DNA of 64,000 bases from Chryseobacterium indologenes. GTDB lineage: Bacteria; Bacteroidota; Bacteroidia; Flavobacteriales; Weeksellaceae. Positions 37,117 through 45,799 of the stretch are shown here, in pieces. The notes below the pieces were generated by a model. It ran no database searches, was not told where the DNA came from, and saw nothing but the letters and a program-made list of their open reading frames with translations. A program made the translations under genes and the position numbers. The stretch is taken from assembly GCA_002439165.1 (NCBI GenBank), contig DJTE01000029.1, positions 49,638-113,637 of the forward strand, given 5' to 3'. Every line of letters begins with the position of its first letter. Within the stretch, counting starts at the first letter, position 1.

Positions 37117-37788
37117 TTATGTAGTTGGTATAATTTCGTTATTGGCATCTTTCATGAAGGCAGCTGATTCAAGAAGTCCGGCAGGGTCATTGCGGTTGTT
37201 TTCCCAAAGTCTGATACCGGCTTTTTCAATGATCCTGTCTGATGAAGTTTCCTCTGCCTGAATGGAAAGCATCTGGACCCTGTACAGTACTGAAGGGATA
37301 TATCTGGACCCGAGACAGGACCACATCTGATTGAGCTGATCCATCTTAAGGCTTACCATTTCAAATACAATCTTATCATAAGGACCTGTTTCCGGCATAT
37401 TTTCCAATAAATTGGGTGACTGCCAGTAAAAAACATTTTTATTCTGAAAATACCGGATCACTACTTCCAGTTTATCTATTCCTTCTGTGTATTTCGACTG
37501 GTCTATATTATAAGAGGCAAATAAGAGTGATAAAATTAAATTCTGAGTCGGATTTTTGTATTTCTCTACTGTACCTCCCGATGAAGGCTGGTTCTTATAT
37601 AAAGTCTGATTTTTAAGGATCTTATCTTCTTCTATGTTGACGATTGATAAAATGATAGAAGATTTGGAAGACAGAAATTCATCTCCATCGTTCAAAGTGG
37701 CTATATTGGCTAACTCCACAATGGGTGTTCCTGCTATTTCTGAATTGACAGCAGTAACAAGCCTGGAAAGGAACTCTTTGATTTTCAT
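37117..37788 (-). CDS. eCIS cap/terminator protein, DUF4255 (Afp16-like)
   Basis: 223 residues from MKIKEFLSRLV; an in-frame ATG at 37821 would add 11 residues but lacks support. The pattern LSIVNIEEDKILKN and PTQNLILSLLFASYN with the later KIVFEMVSLKMDQLNQMWS fits DUF4255, the family of Afp16/Pvc16 proteins that cap the distal tube end and stop sheath growth. It is the first gene of the operon, downstream of a recognisable promoter. Confidence 0.9.
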   Translation of the reverse strand: MKIKEFLSRLVTAVNSEIAGTPIVELANIATLNDGDEFLSSKSSIILSIVNIEEDKILKNQTLYKNQPSSGGTVEKYKNPTQNLILSLLFASYNIDQSKYTEGIDKLEVVIRYFQNKNVFYWQSPNLLENMPETGPYDKIVFEMVSLKMDQLNQMWSCLGSRYIPSVLYRVQMLSIQAEETSSDRIIEKAGIRLWENNRNDPAGLLESAAFMKDANNEIIPTT

Positions 37789-37922
37789 GATATTATTTAT
37801 ACCAACAAAGCTATATATCATCCATTAATATCATCACAGGAAAAACACCCTATATACACAGGGAAAAAGCCCCCATTAAAAAAAATGAAAATTATCCGGC
37901 TAAGTTCATCCTGCTCTGTTTG

Positions 37923-37952
37923 TAAATATAGAGGTGTAATTATCGGACGCAA
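37923..37952 (-). promoter_or_regulatory. Promoter of the eCIS operon
   Basis: On the minus strand TTG (37950-37952), exactly 19 bases, then TATATTTA (37923-37930). The last base of the -7 box is A instead of G; otherwise it fits the Bacteroidetes -33/-7 form. The leader to the first gene would be about 130 bases. No other strong promoter was seen between the eCIS genes. Confidence 0.5.
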
Positions 37953-38113
37953 AAAGCAAGATAAAAGCAGGCTATTGAAGTATACCCTCTAAAATTATAT
38001 TCTCAATAAAAACATTTATTTCTAAGTAATTATCGAAATATCATAAAAATACATTAACATTCTATAAAAAATAGTTATATTTATCCCGTTTTTAACAGTT
38101 ATCCATTCTGATT

Positions 38114-38548
38114 ATGAAAAAATTACTTTATTCTTTTTTATTGTTGTCTTCTGCAACTTTATTTGCCCAGAACAGCTCTTCTGCAAAGTTCGCTGTTGCC
38201 AATGACGTTATCGGGACCGTAAAGATGTTTAATACAAGAAAAGAGGTGGTACAGAGTTCGGTAAGCTATAAAAATGCTGCCAGCCTGCCCCAGAATCTGA
38301 AAAAATACAGCTTTATTGCCCAAAACGGCCTTGCTGAAGTTAAGTTTAAGAAAGGATATGAAGGTCTGGACAGGGTAACATTATCCCAAATGAACAGACA
38401 ATTTAATCTGGCTCCGGAAACGCCGGTTTTCATTGAAGGAACAGAATTCCCAGATACCAGCGTTGAAGTATATGCTGATATTGTTCAGGGCCAGTTTGAC
38501 GTTAAAGACCATAACGGAAAGAAGACGTTATTCATCACCAATAAATAA
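38114..38548 (+). CDS. Secreted protein of unknown function, 144 aa
   Basis: It has a clear signal peptide (MKKLLYSFLLLSSATLFA, cut before QNSSS) and a Lys-rich, beta-rich mature part with no recognised domain (for example YSFIAQNGLAEVKFKKGYEG). It is divergent from the eCIS operon across a shared 325-base region and ends before a bidirectional terminator. No link to the eCIS other than adjacency. Confidence 0.7.
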   Translation: MKKLLYSFLLLSSATLFAQNSSSAKFAVANDVIGTVKMFNTRKEVVQSSVSYKNAASLPQNLKKYSFIAQNGLAEVKFKKGYEGLDRVTLSQMNRQFNLAPETPVFIEGTEFPDTSVEVYADIVQGQFDVKDHNGKKTLFITNK

Positions 38549-38567
38549 ATTTTCTTTTTATACATAA

Positions 38568-38598
38568 AATAAGGATACCTGTTGGCATCCTTATTTTT
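38568..38598. terminator. Bidirectional terminator of the secreted-protein gene and rarA
   Basis: AATAAGGATACC / GGCATCCTTATT with a TGTT loop and one mismatch, flanked by A and T runs. It serves the convergent genes on both strands; the last bases touch the rarA stop codon. Confidence 0.75.
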
Positions 38599-39875
38599 TA
38601 ATATTTATTCGTCCATTTTTTCTTTAATTCATCGTAGATCTTTTTCTCGGTAGCATTATTTCCGGGTTCATACAACTTACTGTTTTTAATTTCTTCCGGA
38701 AGAAATTCCTGCTCTACGAAATTCCCCTCGTATGAATGGGCGTATTTATATTCTTTGCCGTAATCCAGATCCTTCATCAGTTTCGTGGGGGCATTTCGTA
38801 AATGCAATGGCACGGGGAGATTTCCGGTCTGTTTTACAAGTGCCAGCGCATCATTAATGGCCATATAAGCAGAGTTACTCTTTGGAGAAACCGCCAGATA
38901 GACCGCTGTTTCGCTTAATATAATTCTGGCTTCCGGGTTTCCGATCACATTCACCGCCTGAAAACAGTTATTGGCAATAACCAGTGCATTGGGATTGGCC
39001 AGGCCTACATCTTCTGCTGCCAGAATCAGCATACGCCGTGCGATGAATTTAATATCTTCCCCACCTGCAATCATTCTGGCCAGCCAGTAGACTGCCCCGT
39101 TCGGGTCTCCCCCACGCATCGATTTGATAAAAGCAGAGATAATGTCGTAATGCTGTTCTCCATTTTTATCATAAAGTGCCATAGTTTCCTGAAGTACTTC
39201 AAGCACATCGGTATTAATAATTTCTTTGGTATTTGAATTTTTATACTGATTCAAAACCAGTTCCACAGAGTTGATCAGCTTTCTGGCATCACCTCCTGAA
39301 TACTGAATGAAGGCTTCTTTTTCAAGGATTTTAAAGTCTGTTCCTTCGTCTTTATTGTATCTCTCAGACGCGGTATCAATCAACTCTTCAAGCTTTTCAT
39401 AACTCAATGCTTTCAGAATATACACCTGACTTCTGGAAAGCAATGCGGAAACCACCTCAAAGCTGGGATTTTCCGTAGTTGCTCCTATTAATACAATCCA
39501 GCCTTTTTCCACAGCATGTAATAATGAATCCTGCTGGGATTTATTGAAACGGTGAATTTCATCTATAAATAAGATGGGGGATTTTCCGGAGAAAAGGTTT
39601 TGTTTTTTGGCATCTTCAATTACATCCCGAACATCTTTTACCCCTGAAGAGACTGCTGAAAGCTTATAAAACTTTCTGCCTGATTTTTCGGAAATAATTT
39701 CTGCCAGTGTTGTTTTTCCGGTTCCCGGCGGGCCCCAAAGGATCAGGGAGTTCAATGTATTATTTTCGATCATTTTTCTGATCGTTCCTTTTTCACCGGT
39801 AAGATGCTCCTGCCCTAAAACTTCGTCTAATGTTTTGGGTCTTAATTTTTCGGCTAATGGTATATTCTGGCTCAA
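38598..39875 (-). CDS. rarA: Replication-associated recombination protein A (RarA/MgsA)
   Basis: 425 residues: an AAA+ ATPase with Walker A GPPGTGKT and Walker B FIDEIHRF, and the C-terminal MgsA domain (GGEDIKFIARRMLILAAEDVGLANPNALVIA). It acts at stalled replication forks. The start is at MSQNIPLAEKLRP, preceded by an A/T-rich leader. It stands alone, convergent with the secreted-protein gene. Confidence 0.97.
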   Translation of the reverse strand: MSQNIPLAEKLRPKTLDEVLGQEHLTGEKGTIRKMIENNTLNSLILWGPPGTGKTTLAEIISEKSGRKFYKLSAVSSGVKDVRDVIEDAKKQNLFSGKSPILFIDEIHRFNKSQQDSLLHAVEKGWIVLIGATTENPSFEVVSALLSRSQVYILKALSYEKLEELIDTASERYNKDEGTDFKILEKEAFIQYSGGDARKLINSVELVLNQYKNSNTKEIINTDVLEVLQETMALYDKNGEQHYDIISAFIKSMRGGDPNGAVYWLARMIAGGEDIKFIARRMLILAAEDVGLANPNALVIANNCFQAVNVIGNPEARIILSETAVYLAVSPKSNSAYMAINDALALVKQTGNLPVPLHLRNAPTKLMKDLDYGKEYKYAHSYEGNFVEQEFLPEEIKNSKLYEPGNNATEKKIYDELKKKWTNKY

Positions 39876-39962
39876 GATAATTTAATTTTTTTGAAATAAG
39901 GAAACCCGGTCAGGATCTCTTAAACTTGTAACAAAATTAAACTAATTTTCATTTTTTTAGTC

Positions 39963-39970
39963 TATTTTTG
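39963..39970 (+). promoter_or_regulatory. -7 box of the yidD gene
   Basis: TATTTTTG matches TAnnTTTG and ends 7 bases before the TTG start codon at 39978. The nearest TTG is 34 bases upstream, too far for a normal -33. Confidence 0.4.
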
Positions 39971-39977
39971 CATTGTT

Positions 39978-40220
39978 TTGAAACTTACATTCAATAAAAT
40001 CATTACTTTTCCTCTGGTAATTCTGATAAAATTTTACCAATGGTTCATCTCGCCCTTACTTCCCAAAAACTGTCGCTACGAGCCTACCTGTTCTCATTAT
40101 ATGGTGAAAGCACTTCAGGTACACGGTATTTTCAAAGGATTCTGGCTGGGAGCGAAAAGAATTTCAAGATGTCATCCCTGGGGAGGCAGCGGCTACGATC
40201 CGGTTCCACCCAAAAAATAA
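39978..40220 (+). CDS. yidD: Membrane protein insertion efficiency factor YidD
   Basis: 80 residues, the usual YidD length: FYQWFISPLLPKNCRYEPTC SHYM-type motif, then ISRCHPWGGSGYDPVP. It sits at the inner membrane and assists YidC-dependent insertion. The only possible start is TTG at 39978 (no in-frame ATG precedes the conserved part). It is followed 31 bases later by lgt. Confidence 0.95.
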   Translation: MKLTFNKIITFPLVILIKFYQWFISPLLPKNCRYEPTCSHYMVKALQVHGIFKGFWLGAKRISRCHPWGGSGYDPVPPKK

Positions 40221-40251
40221 GATTAATCAATCAACTATTAAATCAATAGAA

Positions 40252-41520
40252 ATGAGTACTACTTTTTTCAGAGCCTATCTCGTCATTTTTACATTTTTCA
40301 CACAGTTTATCTGGGCGCAGAACTATCCCGATGGCCTGTCTGACGGAACTTTAAAAGTAAATGAAAGCAGTATCCCCGTAAAGATATTCTCAACCACAGA
40401 AGCCGGTGATCTCAGTACTTTTCCTGAAAAAAAAACAGACAAAAACGTACTGGTTATTCTGAATGAATCTAATTTTGAACCCGCATATTTCAATTACAGC
40501 GTACTGACTCTGGCAAAATACAAAAGTGCCCAGTATCAGTTTTTCGATAAAAATTTCAAACTGATTGAAGGTGAGATTACCCAGGATAACATTATTCATC
40601 TTAAATATGCTGTAAAATCCTCAAAACCCATCGCAGAGTCGGATCATGTATCTCTGGAAACCTCTTTTAAAATCTGGGACCCTTCAAAAGGAATCCAGCT
40701 CGGCTCCGTTACCCTGCATTTTTACAGTCTGATGTTTGTCTTTGCTTTTGGTTTCGGCTATCTTCTGATGACCAGAATCTTTAAGATCGACAACATCAAC
40801 CAAAAATATCTGGAACCTCTTTTTACATGGACGCTGATCGGGACTATTCTCGGAGCAAGACTGGGCCACGTTATCTTCTACCAGCCCGAACTCTTCAAAG
40901 AGGATTTCTGGAGCGTATTTTTACCCATCAGCACTAAAAACGGATTTAAGTTTACCGGATTTTCAGGATTGGCCAGCCACGGTGCAACAATTGCGCTGAT
41001 CTTTACCACTTTATATTACTCATTCAGAATCATCAGAAAAAATCCGTTCTGGGTATATGACAGACTGGGAATTGTAGTTGCTTTGGGCGGAGCATTTGTA
41101 AGAATGGGAAATTTCTTCAATTCTGAAATTATAGGAAAACCGGTAAGTCCGGATTCTCCGTTTGCTATTCTTTTTCCCCAGCAGAGCAGTGAATACGGAG
41201 TAACTGTTCCCCGCTATCCAAGTCAGCTGTTTGAAGCATTCGGATATGTATGTCTGTTTATTTTATTATGGATATTATACAGAAAAACCAATAAAAAATA
41301 CCAGCAGGGATGGCTGTTCGGGCTGTTCTTCATCATCCTCTGGGCCGTAAGATTCTTTGTGGAATTCCTGAAAGAACCGCAAGGCGACGAGTTTATCCAG
41401 TTCGGCGGACTTAATACAGGACAGGTACTTTCTATTCCATTTATGATTGCCGGGGTAATTATTATGGTTATTTCCAAAAAATTTAAGATCACTCAGGCAG
41501 AGAACGAAAAACCGGAATAA
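40252..41520 (+). CDS. lgt: Prolipoprotein diacylglyceryl transferase with N-terminal periplasmic extension
   Basis: 422 residues; usual Lgt is about 270-300. Lgt proper begins near residue 162 (LHFYSLMFVFAFGFGYLL) with motifs GLASHGATIAL and RMGNFFNSEIIGKPVS and a late WAVRFFVEFLKEPQ. The first ~160 residues are an extra signal peptide (MSTTFFRAYLVIFTFFTQFI, cut near AQNY) and a beta-rich periplasmic segment of unknown role. Lgt adds diacylglycerol to the lipobox Cys of lipoproteins. Confidence 0.93.
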   Translation: MSTTFFRAYLVIFTFFTQFIWAQNYPDGLSDGTLKVNESSIPVKIFSTTEAGDLSTFPEKKTDKNVLVILNESNFEPAYFNYSVLTLAKYKSAQYQFFDKNFKLIEGEITQDNIIHLKYAVKSSKPIAESDHVSLETSFKIWDPSKGIQLGSVTLHFYSLMFVFAFGFGYLLMTRIFKIDNINQKYLEPLFTWTLIGTILGARLGHVIFYQPELFKEDFWSVFLPISTKNGFKFTGFSGLASHGATIALIFTTLYYSFRIIRKNPFWVYDRLGIVVALGGAFVRMGNFFNSEIIGKPVSPDSPFAILFPQQSSEYGVTVPRYPSQLFEAFGYVCLFILLWILYRKTNKKYQQGWLFGLFFIILWAVRFFVEFLKEPQGDEFIQFGGLNTGQVLSIPFMIAGVIIMVISKKFKITQAENEKPE

Positions 41521-41587
41521 TCCGGGAATAAAGGTTGGAAATTTCCATTTCCACTCTCCTTTTCAATGACTCAGGTTATTCAATATA

Positions 41588-41622
41588 AAAGACCGGTTTG
41601 TATGATGCAAACCGGTCTTTTT
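41588..41622. terminator. Bidirectional terminator of lgt and nnr
   Basis: A perfect 13-bp stem (AAAGACCGGTTTG, TATGATG loop, CAAACCGGTCTTT) with T runs on both strands; it serves convergent genes. Confidence 0.92.
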
Positions 41623-41650
41623 CTATATTCTTAATTATTGGTATATCTTT

Positions 41651-43165
41651 TTAGAGCTTCGTCGCAGCCTTATTCAGTTCCCTGAAAACATTTCCCAGTT
41701 CATCAATAACATCTGTGGGAAGCATTGATTCTTTAGCATATTTTTCCGCGGCCAGATCTGCGGCTCTTCCGTGAAGCCATATTCCCAGCAGACAGGTTTC
41801 TTCCACAGAGTATCCCTGGGCAAGCAATGAAACCAGGATTCCGGTAAGAATATCCCCGCTTCCTCCTTTGGCAAGGCCGGCATTTCCGGTGATATTATAG
41901 AATACATTTCCTGCAGGAGTAACTACCTGGGTATGATGGTCTTTTAGGACGATATAAATATTCAGTTCTTTCGCTTTTTTCCGGGCCAGCTCTAACCGTT
42001 CAAAGGAATTGGCCGTATTTCCGAACAGTCTTTCAAATTCCTTCGGATGGGGTGTAATAACAGACTTTTCCGGGATGTACTTCAGGGCTTCCTGTTTTTC
42101 TGAAAGTATATTTAAGGCATCGGCATCCAGGATCAATGGCTTAGTATATTTTTTTAAAAAATCAAGAACAGCTTTCTGCGTTTCTGTATGAGTGCCTAAT
42201 CCAGGCCCGACAGCACAGGTCATATTTTCTTCGGCCGGGATGCTGTCAATATGCTCATTTCCTGTTTTTATAAACATTGCTTCGGGGCAGGCGGTCTGCA
42301 AAATTGTGTATCCGCAGTCCGGAGCCAAGGTGAAGGTAAGGCCGGCACCTGTTTTTAACGCAGCTTTGGCGGATAATACCGCCGCCCCTATTTTACCGTA
42401 ACTTCCGCCAGCAATGGCAGCTTTCCCGTATGTTCCTTTATGGGAAAATTCTTCCCTGGGTTTGAAAATCCCTGAGATCATATTTTCATCAATCACATTA
42501 TCTCCGGTTTTTTCCTGTTCCTGGAACCCGGAGCTTAACCCTATATCCAGAATAATAATTTTCCCGGTATGTTTTCCTGTTTCAGGATGCAGAAAACTCT
42601 TCTTCCAGCATTGGAAACTCAAGGTGTAATCGGCTTTAAAAACTGTTGTCTCATCTTCAAAAATACGGTCTGCTGATAACCCGGAAGGAATATCTACGGA
42701 AATTTTCACTCCGCCTGTTTCATTGAGTTTTGTGACCAGCTTTTTATAAATTCCGTCCAGAGGCCGCGACAGGCCGGTTCCGAAAAGGGCATCAATAATA
42801 ACAGTACCGTTATCAAAAGAATAATCTTCCGTTTCACTAAGCTCCCGTACAGAAATTCCTGAAAAGTCCTTCAATCGCTGTAAATTGATGGAAGCATCCT
42901 CAGAAAATCCGGCTTTAAGATCCGGAACCAGTACCTCTACATCAAATCCTTTGGTGTATAGAATACGGGCAGCAGCAAATCCGTCACCTCCGTTATTTCC
43001 GTGACCACAAAACAGGGCCAGCTTTGTATGGTTTTTACAGTTTTCAGAAATCCATCCGGCCAATGCCAAAGCTGCTCTTTCCATAAGTTTGAGAGAAGTA
43101 ACGGATTCATGGGTAATGGTAAACCTGTCCCATTGGCGGATTTGTTCTGCAGTAAAGATTTTCAT
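41651..43165 (-). CDS. nnr: Bifunctional NAD(P)H-hydrate epimerase/dehydratase
   Basis: 504 residues with two fused domains: epimerase (about 1-215, with LFCGHGNNGGDGFAAAR) and ADP/ATP-dependent dehydratase (about 225-500, with GKAAIAGGSYGKIGAAVLSA and the catalytic Asp in AGLAKGGSGDILTG). It repairs hydrated NADH and NADPH. The usual fusion length for bacteria. Convergent with lgt. Confidence 0.97.
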   Translation of the reverse strand: MKIFTAEQIRQWDRFTITHESVTSLKLMERAALALAGWISENCKNHTKLALFCGHGNNGGDGFAAARILYTKGFDVEVLVPDLKAGFSEDASINLQRLKDFSGISVRELSETEDYSFDNGTVIIDALFGTGLSRPLDGIYKKLVTKLNETGGVKISVDIPSGLSADRIFEDETTVFKADYTLSFQCWKKSFLHPETGKHTGKIIILDIGLSSGFQEQEKTGDNVIDENMISGIFKPREEFSHKGTYGKAAIAGGSYGKIGAAVLSAKAALKTGAGLTFTLAPDCGYTILQTACPEAMFIKTGNEHIDSIPAEENMTCAVGPGLGTHTETQKAVLDFLKKYTKPLILDADALNILSEKQEALKYIPEKSVITPHPKEFERLFGNTANSFERLELARKKAKELNIYIVLKDHHTQVVTPAGNVFYNITGNAGLAKGGSGDILTGILVSLLAQGYSVEETCLLGIWLHGRAADLAAEKYAKESMLPTDVIDELGNVFRELNKAATKL

Positions 43166-43365
43166 AAGTTAAATTTAAAGCAAATTACGAAAGATTTTTC
43201 ATTACAAACGATTTAAGGAATAAAGCAAACGGGCTTTAACCATAAAACAGATTATTTAAATAAGATTCAATTCAATATGGAATTTGAAATAAAAATGGTA
43301 ATAAAATTCCGCATATCAGCGATAAAAAAACGATAAAAAGTGGTGTTTTTTACATTTTTTAATTA

Positions 43366-43373
43366 TATTTTTG
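43366..43373 (+). promoter_or_regulatory. Possible -7 box of mscL
   Basis: TATTTTTG matches TAnnTTTG, 29 bases before the start codon. No TTG was found at 19 bases upstream. Confidence 0.35.
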
Positions 43374-43401
43374 TGTGGATACTAATTAAAAAATATAAAT
43401 T

Positions 43402-43773
43402 ATGGGATTTATTAAAGAATTTAGAGACTTTGCTTTTAAGGGCAATGTACTTGACCTGGCAGTCGGTGTGATCATCGGAGGTGCATTCGGAAAAATTGTT
43501 TCCTCTCTGGTAGAAGATGTTATTACCCCTTTACTGCTGAATCCGGCTTTAAAAGCTGCGGGTGCGGAAAACATTTCAAAACTTTCCTGGAACGGTGTTA
43601 CGTATGGTAATTTCCTTTCTGCGGTAATCAGTTTTCTGTGTATTGCCATGGTCCTTTTCTGGCTTATAAAGGGGGCTAACAAGGTGATCAAAAAAGAAGA
43701 AGCTGCTCCTGCCGGACCAACTGAAGATCAAAAATTACTCATGGAAATCAGGGATCTCCTGAAACAGAAATAA
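43402..43773 (+). CDS. mscL: Large-conductance mechanosensitive channel MscL
   Basis: 123 residues, two membrane segments. The first helix carries FKGNVLDLAVGVIIGGAFG; the second is VLFWLIKGANKVI. It opens under membrane tension to release solutes. C-terminal cytoplasmic helix EDQKLLMEIRDLLKQ present. Stands alone. Confidence 0.97.
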   Translation: MGFIKEFRDFAFKGNVLDLAVGVIIGGAFGKIVSSLVEDVITPLLLNPALKAAGAENISKLSWNGVTYGNFLSAVISFLCIAMVLFWLIKGANKVIKKEEAAPAGPTEDQKLLMEIRDLLKQK

Positions 43774-43787
43774 AATATAAAAAAAGT

Positions 43788-43820
43788 AAAGGCACCTCTA
43801 ACTGAAGTGCCTTTGTTTTT
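43788..43820. terminator. Bidirectional terminator of mscL and the dehydrogenase gene
   Basis: Stem AAAGGCAC / GTGCCTTT (8 bp) flanked by A and T runs; it serves convergent genes. Confidence 0.85.
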
Positions 43821-43836
43821 TATACTGCCGATATCT

Positions 43837-44796
43837 CTACTGAATCTGTAAGATACTTGAAATCTGCTCTGCCAGAGAAAGCCCGATTCTGTCCTGAGCC
43901 TCCAGTGTAGATGCACCGGTATGAGGCGTTAAGGAAATCTTTGAATGGTTCAGGATTTCTTTGGAAGGCACCGGCTCGTTGATGAAAACATCCAGTCCTG
44001 CAAATTTTACTTTACCGGAGTCCAATGCTTCAATTAAGGCTGTTTCATCAATGACACCTCCTCTTGAACAGTTCACTACCGCTACTCCATCTTTCATGAT
44101 GCCGAATTCATTTTTGCCGATCATATATCCCTCTTTCTGAGCAGGCACATGCAGGGTAATGAAATCCGAATGTTTCAATACATCCTGAAGCGGTTCTGTT
44201 TCTATATCTACATTAATGAACTGGTTGTTGTAGAATTTCACTTTGATGCTTGCTTTTCCTACATTATTGTCCGCTGCAATCACTCTCATTCCCAATCCCA
44301 GTGCAATTCTGGCAACTTCCTGCCCGATTCTTCCCATTCCGATGATCCCGATGGTTTTTCCTCTCAGTTCGATCCCTGCGGCATATGCCTTTTTAAGGGC
44401 TGCAAACTCTGTATCTCCTACCATAGGCATTTTACGGTTTGAATCCTGAAGAAACCTTGCCCCTGAAAACAGATGGGCAAATACAAGTTCCGCCACCGAT
44501 TCTGAGGATGCTGAAGGGGTATTGATCACATGAATTCCTTTTTCTCTGGCATAGTCTACATCAATATTATCCATTCCTACTCCTCCACGCCCGATGATCT
44601 CAAGGGAGGGACAGTTATCAATAATATCTTTTCTTACCTGGGTAGCACTCCTCACCAGCAGCGTACGGATCTTATGTTCATTAATGTAATCTGCCAGAAA
44701 TTCCTGGGGAACTTTTGCTGTAATCACTTCAAACCCTTTTTCGGTAAGGGCGTCAATTCCTGATTGATCGAGACCGTCGTTTGCTAAAACTTTCAT
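43837..44796 (-). CDS. D-2-hydroxyacid dehydrogenase, likely 3-phosphoglycerate dehydrogenase
   Basis: 319 residues, the short form without an ACT domain. NAD-binding GIIGMGRIGQE (about 149-159), catalytic Arg in NCSRGGVIDE, Glu, and His in LTPHTGAS. Best match by pattern is 3-phosphoglycerate dehydrogenase (first step of serine synthesis), but the usual neighbour serC is absent here, so another 2-hydroxyacid substrate is possible. Confidence 0.85.
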   Translation of the reverse strand: MKVLANDGLDQSGIDALTEKGFEVITAKVPQEFLADYINEHKIRTLLVRSATQVRKDIIDNCPSLEIIGRGGVGMDNIDVDYAREKGIHVINTPSASSESVAELVFAHLFSGARFLQDSNRKMPMVGDTEFAALKKAYAAGIELRGKTIGIIGMGRIGQEVARIALGLGMRVIAADNNVGKASIKVKFYNNQFINVDIETEPLQDVLKHSDFITLHVPAQKEGYMIGKNEFGIMKDGVAVVNCSRGGVIDETALIEALDSGKVKFAGLDVFINEPVPSKEILNHSKISLTPHTGASTLEAQDRIGLSLAEQISSILQIQ

Positions 44797-44821
44797 AAAT
44801 ACAATATATATTAAAAACTGA

Positions 44822-44879
44822 AAGATTTAAAAATTATAGAATTTCCTGTGTTATGCACTTCCTACAATTTTTAAATCTT
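44822..44879. repeat. Perfect 14-bp inverted repeat in the gap before the dehydrogenase gene
   Basis: AAGATTTAAAAATT (44822-44835) pairs with AATTTTTAAATCTT (44866-44879) across a 30-base loop. It lies just after the stop codon of the HAD gene and upstream of the dehydrogenase gene. It may be a terminator (no strong T run) or an operator. Confidence 0.6.
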
Positions 44880-44893
44880 CGCATTATCGTTGA

Positions 44894-45298
44894 TTAATCT
44901 TTGAAAACTTCTATGGTAACCTGCTTTTCTACAAGGTCTGTAAATTTGCCTTTGTATCTTGTAGCTCTTACCAGATGGTTGTCTATCCAGTGATAGTTCC
45001 CTCCTCTCGGCTTTCCGCAGAGTACGCTGTGGTATTTGAAACCGTGCTTATCCAGCCAGTCTATGGTAATCTGCTTGAGGTTTTCTGTTCTTGAGGTAAA
45101 GAAACAGATCTGGTGCCCTTCGTCATACCATTTGTTGATTGTTTCGAGTGCATCCGGATAAGGTTCGCAGGTAACCATTCTTTCGGGTTCTTCATTGGGA
45201 ACGTCATCTGTAATGGTTCCGTCGATATCAATTAAGTAGTTTTTTATTCCGTCCTTGAGAATAGGACTTAAGTGCTCAATGTATTCTAATTCCATCAT
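44894..45298 (-). CDS. HAD-superfamily small phosphatase-like protein
   Basis: 134 residues from an ATG; a TTG two codons upstream is in frame. The first HAD motif is LIDIDGTITDD (two Asp) and the second ends in FFTSRT; the third motif is weak (CGKPRGGNYHWIDNHLVRA). The substrate is unknown. Relatives in Bacteroidetes are sometimes labelled phosphoheptose isomerase, which the sequence does not support. Upstream of it lies a 495-base gap. Confidence 0.75.
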   Translation of the reverse strand: MMELEYIEHLSPILKDGIKNYLIDIDGTITDDVPNEEPERMVTCEPYPDALETINKWYDEGHQICFFTSRTENLKQITIDWLDKHGFKYHSVLCGKPRGGNYHWIDNHLVRATRYKGKFTDLVEKQVTIEVFKD

Positions 45299-45304
45299 TA
45301 CCAA

Positions 45305-45786
45305 TTAAGATGTAAAGTTAAGGCTTTTCAATCTAACATCAGTATCAAATCGGATTTATGTTAAAATTTTACTACAAAAACAGATATTCAACGAATAATA
45401 TAAACATTTTATTCATCAATAAGTTATTTTACATTAAAATTTTTCTTAATAATCAGGTCTTTCTAGGATTGAGTTTATTGAGTTACGGATGAATTATTGA
45501 TATAAATATTGTGAATTGTTTTTTGTCTGGATTAAAATGGCAAAACAATCCGGGGTATTGATTTTTGTTGATATTGAATTTTACGGATTTATTTTTTACA
45601 AATATTGGTTTTTATGGGTGTTGGCTAAGGCCCAACCCTGTTGAATAGATGGGTAACGTCAGTTGTTTTGCTGAAACCGGGGTCATAATTTTTCATTATT
45701 TCATTTTCCAAATACATTTTTTTGTATCCCGGATACGATAAAATATGATGTTTCACCAAAAATTTCCAAAATACATTTATTAGGCT
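45305..45786. other. Intergenic region with no supported gene
   Basis: The gap contains a low-GC segment and, on the minus strand at 45625-45717, a 30-codon ORF (MYLENEIMKNYDPGF, then HLFNRVGP) ending at TAG. It might be a remnant of a longer gene or chance. No RNA structure was recognised. Confidence 0.5.
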
Positions 45787-45794
45787 TACATTTG
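45787..45794 (+). promoter_or_regulatory. -7 box of idi, abutting the start codon
   Basis: TACATTTG matches TAnnTTTG and ends six bases before the ATG at 45800, so the expected transcription start falls on or next to the start codon. No TTG was found at 19 bases upstream. Confidence 0.45.
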
Positions 45795-45799
45795 TAGAA

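Noticed and set aside
14881..37952. Type VI secretion system or prophage
   Set aside because: No TssJ/L/M, ClpV, capsid, portal or lysis genes; the DUF4255, DUF5908, tape-measure and AAA+ proteins fit eCIS.
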